A DNA stretch of 64,000 nt. It comes from Kordiimonas pumila. Lineage in GTDB: Bacteria > Pseudomonadota > Alphaproteobacteria > Sphingomonadales > Kordiimonadaceae. Under the pieces are notes generated by a model. That model made no database searches. It saw only the letters and a program-made list of their open reading frames with translations, and was not told the DNA's origin. A program made the position numbers and the translations under genes. Shown here piece by piece: positions 54,107 through 61,694 of the stretch. The stretch spans positions 1,757,501-1,821,500 of the forward strand of contig NZ_CP061205.1 of assembly GCF_015240255.1 (NCBI RefSeq). The letters run 5' to 3'. Position 1 is the first letter of the stretch. Every line of letters begins with the position of its first letter.

Positions 54107-54532
54107 ATGGATAAAGTGGATGAAAAATTATTAGGGCTATTGAGTAATAATGGGCGGGAGCCAACAGCCTCCCTTGCTCGTAAGCTTAAGCTTTCGCGGT
54201 CTACTGTGCAGGATCGTATAGCGCGGCTTGTGGACCGGAAAATTATTTCAGGGTTTACGGTACGTTACCACGACGAATATGCTCTAAAACAGATTATGGC
54301 TCATGTGTTAATTACTATTGATCAGCGTCATGCACAGTTGGCCATTATTGCTATGAAAAAGAACCCGGCAATTAAGGCGCTTCATGTGGTTTCTGGCCCC
54401 TATGATATGATTGCTATCATTAGCGCGCCAACCATAGATGAGGTTGACAGAACGCTTGATGAAATTTGCGCCATTGAAGGTGTGGATAAAACCACCACGG
54501 CCATTGTGCTTTCAACTAAAAAAGACGTTTAA
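54107..54532 (+). CDS. Lrp/AsnC-family transcriptional regulator
   Basis: A 141-residue Lrp/AsnC protein. The HTH is at about residues 5-50 (VDEKLLGLLSNNGREPTASL ... LSRSTVQDRIARLVDRKIIS), followed by the RAM ligand domain (VVSGPYDMIAIISAPTIDEV). Divergence from hglS and the shared repeat boxes suggest it senses lysine or an intermediate and controls the lysine catabolic genes. One of the boxes overlaps its own translation start region. Confidence 0.88.
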   Translation: MDKVDEKLLGLLSNNGREPTASLARKLKLSRSTVQDRIARLVDRKIISGFTVRYHDEYALKQIMAHVLITIDQRHAQLAIIAMKKNPAIKALHVVSGPYDMIAIISAPTIDEVDRTLDEICAIEGVDKTTTAIVLSTKKDV

Positions 54533-54608
54533 TCAATAAGATGACGTTGGGTATGGAAAGTTATTCCGGTTTTTATATCTTCTTGCGGTGATGAAGTTTG
54601 TGATGGGG

Positions 54609-54642
54609 GGCCGCTTTCACGGAGTGGGTAGTAAAAGCGGCC
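54609..54642. terminator. Possible bidirectional hairpin between lrp and surE
   Basis: GGCCGCTTT and AAAGCGGCC, 9-bp arms with a 16-nt loop, between convergent stops. T runs are lacking, so termination strength is uncertain. Confidence 0.4.
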
Positions 54643-54671
54643 ATTATAGTGCTCAGTGTAAGTTGCGAGGC

Positions 54672-55499
54672 TTATTTCCCTGTTTTTAGGTTCCAACTGC
54701 CGAGAGTTTTCAGCATCTCTGCATCTGTATTGTCGAGCTTTAAGGGGGCTATGGTAATATAGCCTTGGGTGAACTCATAAGAATCGCTGCCGGGAATTTT
54801 AGAATCAGGATATGTAATTTGAGGCGTAAACATGCCGTCTTCTGTTATTTCAAAGCTTGAAACCTCGACCACATAGTCGCCCTGCGGTGTTGCTTTCACC
54901 CCTTTTATCGTTGCAGGAATATTTATATTAAGCATTGTACCTTCAGGGATTCCATTTTTGCGAATTTCAGGGACTAGTGTATCAATAAAATGCGCAGCAT
55001 CGCCGTATGACCCTTTGTGGGCGGTATCGCCGTCCAGAGAAACGGCAATAGAGGGGATTTTATAATAAAGGGCCTCCATGGCAGCGCCAATCGTGCCGGA
55101 TAGCTGGCTGGCAGAACCTACATTGTCGCCGCTGTTGATGCCGGAAATAACTAAATCAATTTTTTTCCCAAGTTTGTTTGCCATTAAAATGCCAAACCGG
55201 GCGGCATCAGCGGGCATGCCGTACACTGCGTAACTGTGGCTGGCGCCTGATATCTGCTGGGGTTCAATTTTCATAGGGCCTTCCCATAGGTTGGTGCCGT
55301 GCCCTTTGCCGCCCCACTTTACGGCAGGTGCGGCTACTATAATTTCAGCATTGTCAGAGAGGGCATCAACCAGTGCAATTAAGCCTGCGTCAGTGATGCC
55401 ATCATCATTGGTTATCAATATACGGTATGGTTCATCAGCGTTGGCGCTTATGGAGCCTATGGTTAGTGTGGTTAGGGCGATGAGAATATATTTGATCAC
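54672..55499 (-). CDS. surE: SurE-family 5'/3'-nucleotidase with signal peptide
   Basis: A 275-residue SurE-type phosphatase. The metal-binding motif ILITNDDGITDAG follows an N-terminal signal peptide (YILIALTTLTIGSISANA), and SGINSGDNVGSASQLSGTIG matches the second family motif, with the Asn/Ser ligands in place. Classical SurE is cytosolic; this one looks periplasmic. It may release phosphate or nucleosides from exogenous nucleotides. It is not in the usual surE-pcm stationary-phase locus, so it is probably a specialised paralogue. Confidence 0.85.
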   Translation of the reverse strand: MIKYILIALTTLTIGSISANADEPYRILITNDDGITDAGLIALVDALSDNAEIIVAAPAVKWGGKGHGTNLWEGPMKIEPQQISGASHSYAVYGMPADAARFGILMANKLGKKIDLVISGINSGDNVGSASQLSGTIGAAMEALYYKIPSIAVSLDGDTAHKGSYGDAAHFIDTLVPEIRKNGIPEGTMLNINIPATIKGVKATPQGDYVVEVSSFEITEDGMFTPQITYPDSKIPGSDSYEFTQGYITIAPLKLDNTDAEMLKTLGSWNLKTGK

Positions 55500-55809
55500 A
55501 TTAATCTCCTGACTGGTATTTTTTTGCTAAAAATATTGTGCTATAGATTTTATTTGTACAGTAATCATTATAATATGAACCTTGTACGCCGTTTTCTAAA
55601 TATGATCACATTTTTTAGATTTTAGCGGTTTATCAGTATAAAAGCTATCATGCTTCTGCTATAAGCCGGTGGTGCTTATCACGCGCCGCGCGCTGCATTA
55701 TTGTCAACTTCCCGTTAGGGGAAATGGTACTATTATGTGCCGGTTGGGCAAACCCATATCGGCGATAGAATAAAGCGCGTCGACAATAGAGTTATACAGA
55801 GGAATTAAA
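55500..55809. promoter_or_regulatory. Divergent surE/gabT intergenic region
   Basis: 310 bp. It contains the palindromic operator GGTGCTTATCACGCGCC at 55671-55687 and an AAATATGATCACATTT site at 55598-55613. No ORF is supported. Confidence 0.5.
55671..55687. promoter_or_regulatory. 17-bp palindromic operator, site 5
   Basis: GGTGCT-TATCA-CGCGCC, 123 bp upstream of the gabT ATG; one arm has a single mismatch. It is nearly identical to site 2. Confidence 0.5.
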
Positions 55810-57111
55810 ATGTTGCAGAAAAATACGAATGCAGCACTGCATGCAAGACGTCAAGGTGCTGTTGCAAACGGCGTAGCTAATATTACGCAAGTATATGCCG
55901 ACCGCGCCGAAAATGCGGAAATATGGGATGTTGAAGGCCGTCGCTATATCGACTTTGCTGCGGGCATTGCGGTGGTCAATACCGGCCACTGTCACCCCAA
56001 AATCATTGCTGCTGTTGAAGGTCAGTTAAAGAAATTTACCCATACATGCTTTCATGTAGCACCTTATGGTAGCTATGTTGAGTTGGCTGAGCGCTTGAAC
56101 GAGCTTGTGCCGGGCGATACGCCTAAAAAAACCATGCTGGTGTCCACCGGTGCGGAAGCTGTTGAAAATGCTATTAAAATCGCGCGGGCTTATACTGGCC
56201 GCTCTGGCGTTGTAGCATTCTCTGGCGGCTTCCATGGCCGTACGATGATGGGTATGGCTTTAACGGGTAAAGTTGTGCCGTATAAAGCTGGTTTTGGGCC
56301 TTTCCCTGGGGAAATTTTCCACGCGCATTTCCCGACAGCCTATACAGGCACGACAGCCGCAGACAGCATTGATGATTTGAATACCCTCTTTAAGGATGAT
56401 ATTGAGCCAAGCCGTGTTGCGGCTATCATTATTGAGCCAGTGCAGGGTGAGGGCGGTTTTAATATTGCACCTCCTGCCTTGCTTCAGGCACTACGTACAT
56501 TCTGTGATGAGCACGGCATTCTCTTGATTGCAGATGAAATTCAAACTGGCTATGCCCGCACAGGGAAAATGTTTGCGACAGAATACTCTGGTGTAGAACC
56601 AGACCTTATAACAATGGCAAAAGGCATTGCCGGTGGTTTCCCTCTCTCGGCTGTTACTGGTAAAAAAGAGATCATGGATGCACCTGCTGTTGGCGGTCTT
56701 GGCGGTACATACGGCGGTAACCCTGTTGGCTGTGCTGCAGCGCTTGCTGTTCTTGAGGTGATTGAGGAAGAGAAACTTTGTGAGCGCGCCCTTCATATTG
56801 GCGAGGTTGTGACCAAGCGGCTGCGTACGCTTCAGGCTGCGAACCCTGGTGGTGTGTTTGGGGATATTCGTAATCTGGGAGCGATGATTGCACTCGAGCT
56901 GGTGCATGACGGTGATATCAAAAAGCCAAATGCGGACCTTACCAAGGCATTGGTACAAAAAGCCCAAGAAAGAGGCCTTATTTTGCTTTCCTGTGGCACA
57001 CGCGGGAATGTTATTCGCATGCTTACACCGCTTACCATACCAGATGCCAACCTGAATGAAGGTATGGATATTCTGGAAGCCTGCATGAGAGAGCTGGGCG
57101 CGGTTGCTTAA
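55810..57111 (+). CDS. gabT: 4-Aminobutyrate:2-oxoglutarate transaminase
   Basis: A 433-residue class III PLP transaminase with the GabT pattern: YIDFAAGIAVVNTGHCHPKI, MLVSTGAEAVENAIKIAR, FSGGFHGRTMMGMALTGK, LLIADEIQTGYARTGKMF and the Schiff-base Lys in LITMAKGIAGGFPLSA. It converts GABA (and often 5-aminovalerate) to the semialdehyde. With the lysine block nearby, it could also transaminate 2-aminoadipate, but that is only a guess. A strong terminator follows. Confidence 0.88.
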   Translation: MLQKNTNAALHARRQGAVANGVANITQVYADRAENAEIWDVEGRRYIDFAAGIAVVNTGHCHPKIIAAVEGQLKKFTHTCFHVAPYGSYVELAERLNELVPGDTPKKTMLVSTGAEAVENAIKIARAYTGRSGVVAFSGGFHGRTMMGMALTGKVVPYKAGFGPFPGEIFHAHFPTAYTGTTAADSIDDLNTLFKDDIEPSRVAAIIIEPVQGEGGFNIAPPALLQALRTFCDEHGILLIADEIQTGYARTGKMFATEYSGVEPDLITMAKGIAGGFPLSAVTGKKEIMDAPAVGGLGGTYGGNPVGCAAALAVLEVIEEEKLCERALHIGEVVTKRLRTLQAANPGGVFGDIRNLGAMIALELVHDGDIKKPNADLTKALVQKAQERGLILLSCGTRGNVIRMLTPLTIPDANLNEGMDILEACMRELGAVA

Positions 57112-57131
57112 TTTAGGCTCCGTAATTGATC

Positions 57132-57159
57132 AAAAGCCCGGTTTCTCCGGGCTTTTTTT
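57132..57159 (+). terminator. Rho-independent terminator of gabT
   Basis: AAAAGCCCGG, TTTCT loop, CCGGGCTTTT and further T residues, 20 nt after the stop. Confidence 0.9.
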
Positions 57160-57171
57160 GTGACTCGTCTA

Positions 57172-57188
57172 GGTGCGCAAGGCGCACC
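57172..57188. promoter_or_regulatory. 17-bp palindromic operator, site 6
   Basis: GGTGCG-CAAGG-CGCACC, perfect 6-bp arms, 95 bp upstream of the P1 peptidase ATG. Confidence 0.6.
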
Positions 57189-57282
57189 GGTCGAGACTTT
57201 TTAGTCATCTTTGCAGGGCTTTGTATTATCGGTTAAGCTTCAAGGGATTTTATACCCATCAAATCGGGGGGAACCTGTAACT

Positions 57283-58662
57283 ATGTTGAATAAAAAACTG
57301 GCTTTAAGCCTCAGTAGCTTTGCAATTGCTGCAACATTGACCTTGTCTGGTGCTGCGTCTGATCAGGCAGCTTTAAAACCTGTAGTTAATAAAGGTGAAA
57401 AGTTCCTGTCGTATGATTGGCCTATTTTAAAAATAGGCACGGCAGAATATAGTGAAGGACCAACCGGGGTTACGGTCTTTCACTTTGACAAAAAAGTATA
57501 TTCTGCGATTGATGTGAGGGGCGGCGGACCGGGCACTGTGAATGCGCCCTATATGCAGCTCGGTTATGATATGCCTGAGCTTGATACGGTGGTGCTTTCA
57601 GGTGGATCATGGTACGGATTAGAGGCCGTAACAGCAGTAGCCTCGGCGCTTAAGGACGATGATATCCGCGATGGCGGCGCTTTTACAAACCCGCCTAATA
57701 TTGCCATGTCTGTTGGTTCGATTATTTTTGATTTTGGCGGCAGACGTCTGAACGAAATATACCCTGACAAAAAGCTTGCGCAGGCTGCGTTTCGTGCGGC
57801 AGAACACGGCAAGTTCCCTCTTGGGGCAGAAGGCGCTGGGCGCTTTGCAGTAACCGGTGGCTATGTTGGCTGTAATGCCAAGTCTGGCCAGGGTGCTGCT
57901 TTTCGGCAAATTGGTGATTTGAAAATTATGGCGTTCACGGTTGTAAATGCCCTCGGTATGGTAACAGACCGCGATGGTAGTTTGGTCGCGTGTTACAAGG
58001 GTGAAAGCTGGCCAACGAATTTAAAGACGAGCGAAGTATTGCAGGCTTTCCCTGATAGTAAACGGTCTGACTGGTCTGGTGTTGGTGCCTCTGAAGGTAA
58101 AAAGCGTGAAAACACAACGGTTAGTCTTGTTGTTGTAAACCAGAAAATGGAAGTTGCTGAATTAGAGCGCCTTGCTATGCAGGTGCATACATCCATGGGG
58201 CGGGCATTACAGCCATTTGCCAGTATTTATGACGGCGATGTACTGTATGCTGTGTCAACCGCTGAACTTGAAACCCCTGAATTGCCAGCGATTGATGTAG
58301 GTACAATTGCTTCTGAGGTTATGTGGGATGCGGTCTTGGCTTCTGTGCCAGAGCAACCGAAGGCTGATACGCCTGCTGAGAACCTGAAAATTAAGGCATC
58401 CAAGCTGAAGTCCTATGTGGGCAACTACACATTCAGCCAGTTTGTAAGTGTTAATGTAACGGAAAAAGATGGCGCGCTGTATGCGCAGGCATCAGGCACG
58501 CGGCCTGCTTATGCAATAGGGGTTGAGGAAGCTGTTCCGTTGGTGCCGGTTTCAGAAAACAGCTTTATGGTACCAGGAAGATACCCGCTGACACTTTCTT
58601 TTGCACAAAAGGGTGAGCTTGTTCTAAACCCGGGTCACTGGCAGCAGGTGGGTAAGCGCTAA
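57283..58662 (+). CDS. Exported P1-family (DmpA-like) autoprocessing peptidase with extra C-terminal domain
   Basis: A 459-residue N-terminal-nucleophile peptidase of family S58/P1. The signal peptide spans about residues 1-25. The core runs from about 45 to 330, with GGPGTVNAPYMQ, VLSGGSWYGLEAV and NALGMVTDRDGSL. The probable autocleavage site is Asn277-Thr278 in REN-TTVSLVVVN, which would expose a nucleophile. Residues 375-459 (KLKSYVGNYTFSQFVSVNVT ...) form an added beta-rich domain like those found after serine beta-lactamases. The family cleaves N-terminal residues or beta-peptides. ATG 57283 follows GGGGGGAA. The 17-bp palindrome lies upstream. Confidence 0.8.
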   Translation: MLNKKLALSLSSFAIAATLTLSGAASDQAALKPVVNKGEKFLSYDWPILKIGTAEYSEGPTGVTVFHFDKKVYSAIDVRGGGPGTVNAPYMQLGYDMPELDTVVLSGGSWYGLEAVTAVASALKDDDIRDGGAFTNPPNIAMSVGSIIFDFGGRRLNEIYPDKKLAQAAFRAAEHGKFPLGAEGAGRFAVTGGYVGCNAKSGQGAAFRQIGDLKIMAFTVVNALGMVTDRDGSLVACYKGESWPTNLKTSEVLQAFPDSKRSDWSGVGASEGKKRENTTVSLVVVNQKMEVAELERLAMQVHTSMGRALQPFASIYDGDVLYAVSTAELETPELPAIDVGTIASEVMWDAVLASVPEQPKADTPAENLKIKASKLKSYVGNYTFSQFVSVNVTEKDGALYAQASGTRPAYAIGVEEAVPLVPVSENSFMVPGRYPLTLSFAQKGELVLNPGHWQQVGKR

Positions 58663-58682
58663 CTAAGCCAATTTGGAAACGT

Positions 58683-58711
58683 AAAAGGCCAGCAAGTTTG
58701 CTGGCCTTTTT
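58683..58711. terminator. Bidirectional terminator
   Basis: AAAAGGCCAGCAA / TTGCTGGCCTTTT hairpin with T and A runs on opposite sides, between the convergent P1 peptidase and ferredoxin-reductase genes. Confidence 0.88.
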
Positions 58712-58732
58712 ATGAAGTCTTTGCTGGTTTGC

Positions 58733-59545
58733 TTAGCCTACGAAAGCTTTTTCAACCACAAACTCGGCAGGGCGGGCATTTGAGCCTTCCGTAAGGCCGT
58801 TTTGCAATAGAATATCCCGCACATCGCTAATCATTTGGTTTGAGCCACAAATCATGCCGCGATCTGTTTCCGGGTTGAAAACATCGAGACCAATTGTTTT
58901 TGCAAAATCACCATTTTCAATCAGTGTTGTAATGCGGCCTTGGCGGTAATAGTCCTCACGGGTTGTGCTTTCATAGTAAGAAAGCCGGTTCTTTGCTATC
59001 TCACCTAAAAATTCATGCTCCAGCACTTCATTTACAATCTTGCGGCTATAATCTAACTCTGCCGTATCGCGGCACGTGTGTGTTACGATGATGCGTTCGA
59101 ATTTGTCATAGGTTTCCGGATCCCGGATAACACTGGCGAACGGAGCAAAGCCAGTGCCTGTAGAGAAAAGGAAAAGACTTTTCCCGGGTGTCAGCGCGTC
59201 GTGTACGAGTGTGCCAACTGATTTTCTGTTAAGTAAAATCTTGTCTCCGGGCTGAATTTTTTGAAGGCGCGAGGTTAGCGGGCCGTCTGGAACCTTGATA
59301 GAAAAGAATTCAAGCTCTTCATCCCAGTTTGGGCTGGCTATAGAATAAGCGCGCATAAGCGGTTTGCCACTGTCTGCCTCAAGCCCGATCATTACAAACT
59401 CACCAGAACGGAAACGGAATCCGCTTGGGCGTGTAATTCGAAATGAAAACAGCCTGTCTGTCCAGTGCTCGACCGATAAAACGGTTTCAAGCGTTGGGCC
59501 TGTGGGGGAAGCCTGCTTCGCACTTACATCTACATTCATATTCAT
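58733..59545 (-). CDS. fpr: Ferredoxin/flavodoxin--NADP+ reductase
   Basis: A 270-residue FNR-like flavoenzyme. The FAD-binding RAYSIASP (after MRAYS) and the NADP-binding LFSTGTGFAPFASVIRD are both clear, and MICGSNQMISDVRDIL fits the family. The short C terminus (VVEKAFVG) lacks the terminal Tyr, typical of bacterial subclass Fpr enzymes. It supplies or removes low-potential electrons for ferredoxin, often in oxidative stress. The upstream region contains a 12-bp inverted repeat that may be its operator. Confidence 0.9.
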   Translation of the reverse strand: MNMNVDVSAKQASPTGPTLETVLSVEHWTDRLFSFRITRPSGFRFRSGEFVMIGLEADSGKPLMRAYSIASPNWDEELEFFSIKVPDGPLTSRLQKIQPGDKILLNRKSVGTLVHDALTPGKSLFLFSTGTGFAPFASVIRDPETYDKFERIIVTHTCRDTAELDYSRKIVNEVLEHEFLGEIAKNRLSYYESTTREDYYRQGRITTLIENGDFAKTIGLDVFNPETDRGMICGSNQMISDVRDILLQNGLTEGSNARPAEFVVEKAFVG

Positions 59546-60010
59546 GCTCTAACTCCGTCAAACATATTTGCGCTGCTGCCAACCAAATTATGGGGAGGGT
59601 AACACCGGCTTTTTAGTAATTGATAAACGTCTAATTGAGAGTGGTTATCAATTACTGTCGCATTGCACACTGAGTACATAGAGGAATAAACGTGAAAATG
59701 CATCCGGAAAATTGCATGTTTTGGCTGAAATTGCTGTTTTTTTTTAACCTGACACGTTAGGGGAGCTTAATGATTTAATAGAATTTATTTCTTATAAATA
59801 TCAGTTTTAAATTTATATTTAGAATATTTATATCAAAAATTTGATTTTTGGTAAAAATATTTTTCAATGCAGCTTTTAACCGCAGATGTGCATTCTTCTT
59901 GTGGTTTGTGATTGCGCTGTAGGGTGATGTGGCCATTTTGTATCAGTAATCTGGCCGTTATACGAACTGTATGATCAGTTCAGCTAAGCTAGGTCTGGCT
60001 ATTTGGTGTA
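59546..60010. promoter_or_regulatory. AT-rich intergenic region upstream of fpr
   Basis: 465 bp. A perfect 12-bp inverted repeat, AGTAATTGATAA (59615-59626) and TTATCAATTACT (59645-59656), with an 18-nt spacer lies 70-111 bp upstream of fpr. Bases 59760-59880 are very AT-rich. No gene or structured RNA is supported. Confidence 0.5.
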
Positions 60011-60625
60011 TCAAGCGTCCTCTTGGCTGGCTATATTTATGAGGAATGCATGTACTTTGCGTTGAAGTGTTTTGTAATACTGGCCTTCATCATCGGTTGC
60101 TGTGTGCAAAAGACGTAAAAGTGTGAAATCTATGTTTAATATGAAGGTTGCCAGCAAAAAGCGCTTTTCCTCGGGCATATTAGGAGCTTGGCGCGCAACT
60201 AAGTCAGCCATTCTACTTATGAAGAGGCGCTCATACTTGGAAACAATGGCTTTAAGGCCCGGGTTGCTTTCACTCGCATTCCGCAGTTCTGGGCCAATCT
60301 TTGATGTTAGCCCCTGTTGGCGTGTTGCCTGGTCGTAAGCGGTCATGTTATCACTCAGGGATGATTGGTTCCCTTGTTGCAACATAGTTTTATCGAAAAG
60401 CTCTATTCTGGCTGATAGCCTTTGCTCACAAATGCCTTCAAGCAAGGCTTGCTTATTTGGGAAATAATCATAAATAGAGCCAACCCCTAAACCTGCTTCA
60501 ATAGCTACTTTTCGGATGGTTAGTTTCTGGATTCCATCCCGAAGCATGACGGCGTTTGCGGCACTGATGATTTTATCAAGGGTTTCTTGCGCGCGCGCCT
60601 GCGAGGGCTTTTTCTTTAGTTTCAT
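60011..60625 (-). CDS. TetR-family transcriptional regulator
   Basis: A 204-residue TetR regulator. The HTH lies at about residues 14-60 (TLDKIISAANAVMLRDGIQK ... AIEAGLGVGSIYDYFPNKQA). The C-terminal domain is of generic AcrR-like type. It lies upstream of fpr on the same strand with a long gap and is divergent from the GntR gene; the regulated gene is unclear. It could bind the inverted repeat upstream of fpr. Confidence 0.85.
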   Translation of the reverse strand: MKLKKKPSQARAQETLDKIISAANAVMLRDGIQKLTIRKVAIEAGLGVGSIYDYFPNKQALLEGICEQRLSARIELFDKTMLQQGNQSSLSDNMTAYDQATRQQGLTSKIGPELRNASESNPGLKAIVSKYERLFISRMADLVARQAPNMPEEKRFLLATFILNIDFTLLRLLHTATDDEGQYYKTLQRKVHAFLINIASQEDA

Positions 60626-60750
60626 TCATTAGTCCTAGATTTTCGGTTTGACCCTATCTTGAATAAGGGGCTGGATCAAGTATGAGAATGGTGGGTTATC
60701 TTTTGAATATTTTGAAGTTGCTTACCTGTATATATTTATCGCTAGTAATT

Positions 60751-60768
60751 ATTATTTTCGAAAATAAT
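60751..60768. promoter_or_regulatory. ATTATTTTCGAAAATAAT palindrome
   Basis: A perfect 18-bp palindrome in the TetR/GntR divergent region, a variant of the TAATTTCGAAATTA element. Together with the copy at 60825 it forms a two-site operator upstream of the GntR gene. Confidence 0.5.
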
Positions 60769-60824
60769 CATCATAATGATGAGTTATAACTATTTTAATA
60801 GCTAATGCCATGGTATTCATTCTA

Positions 60825-60838
60825 TAATTTCGAAATTA
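60825..60838. promoter_or_regulatory. TAATTTCGAAATTA palindrome upstream of GntR gene
   Basis: A perfect 14-bp palindrome, identical to the one at 24107. It lies 84 bp upstream of the GntR start, consistent with autoregulation. Confidence 0.55.
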
Positions 60839-60877
60839 ATTTGTGAAATAAAGGAGCTCAAGAAGTAAGGGGGCAGT

Positions 60878-60925
60878 ATGGCTAAGTCGATATGCGGCTT
60901 TTACTGTTTTATCTTAGTTCTATGA
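60878..60925 (+). CDS. Possible 15-residue leader peptide coupled to GntR gene
   Basis: ATG 60878 follows AAGGGGG and encodes 15 residues (MAKSICGFYCFILVL) ending at TGA 60923-60925. This overlaps the GntR ATG at 60922 (ATGA). The GntR start lacks its own ribosome site, so coupled translation is likely. There is no amino-acid bias suggesting classic attenuation, apart from two Cys and a hydrophobic end. Confidence 0.45.
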   Translation: MAKSICGFYCFILVL

Positions 60926-61644
60926 GTGAAATAGAATATATGCAGACATCAGAATCTGAAAAAGTAATGGTTAAAACACTCGCTGATTATGCTTACAAAA
61001 CTATTCGGGCAGATATTATTGCTGGTGCTTTGCCTCCCGGTGAAAAGCTACGCCTTGAGATGCTTTGCAAGCGCTATGATATTGGAATGAGCCCGCTTCG
61101 CGAAGCGCTCGCCAGACTTATTGGTGATAACCTTGTGAAAACAGAAGGGCAAAGAGGTTTTTGGGTTTCTGGGCTATCTGTCGAAGAGCTTGATGATCTA
61201 GTCCGTGTGCGTAACTTGATTGAAACAGAGGCTTTGCAACTTTCTTTGCAACGTGGTGGGGACGCGTGGAAGGCAAAATTAACGGAAGCTTTTGAAAGGC
61301 TTACTGCAGCAGAAGAGCGCCTCGCGAGCGGCGATGAAACTGTCCTGAAGGAATGGGAAGATATGAACCGTATCTTTCATCAGGTTTTAATTTCTGAATG
61401 TGGATCACCCTGGCTCATGCGGATGCTGGCTAACCTTTATCAACAGTCAGAGCGCTATAGAAGAATATCAATTCACCAGAACACGCCTGACCGAGATGTG
61501 CATGAAGAGCACCATGCTATTTATGAAGCCGCGATGGAAAAACAGACCTTGAAAGCAAGCAGGCTGATTGAGCGGCATTTAACCAACACCGCCGATGCTG
61601 TGAAACGTGCTTTTTACGACATGTCTGAAGGTGTGGGTTCTTAA
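60922..61644 (+). CDS. GntR-family regulator (FCD subfamily)
   Basis: A 240-residue regulator when started at ATG 60922. The winged helix (LADYAYKTIRADIIAGALPP ... IGMSPLREALARLIGDNLVK) precedes an FCD domain with NRIFHQVLISEC and EEHHAIYEAAM, where the metal or ligand His residues lie. Two TTTCGAAA-type palindromes stand upstream, and two more precede the divergent genes at 63360/63648, so it is the best candidate to bind this motif. An ATG at 60892 in the same frame would add ten residues but lies inside the leader ORF. Confidence 0.85.
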   Translation: MSEIEYMQTSESEKVMVKTLADYAYKTIRADIIAGALPPGEKLRLEMLCKRYDIGMSPLREALARLIGDNLVKTEGQRGFWVSGLSVEELDDLVRVRNLIETEALQLSLQRGGDAWKAKLTEAFERLTAAEERLASGDETVLKEWEDMNRIFHQVLISECGSPWLMRMLANLYQQSERYRRISIHQNTPDRDVHEEHHAIYEAAMEKQTLKASRLIERHLTNTADAVKRAFYDMSEGVGS

Positions 61645-61694
61645 AGAAATGAACGGTATAAAGTAGCTTCTTATGGATACCCGGGTTGCTATTA

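Noticed and set aside
31609-57188. NtrC binding sites as explanation for the 17-bp palindromes
   Set aside because: NtrC sites have arms in the order GCACC-N-GGTGC; here the order is GGTGC-N-GCACC, so the motif is the inverse type.
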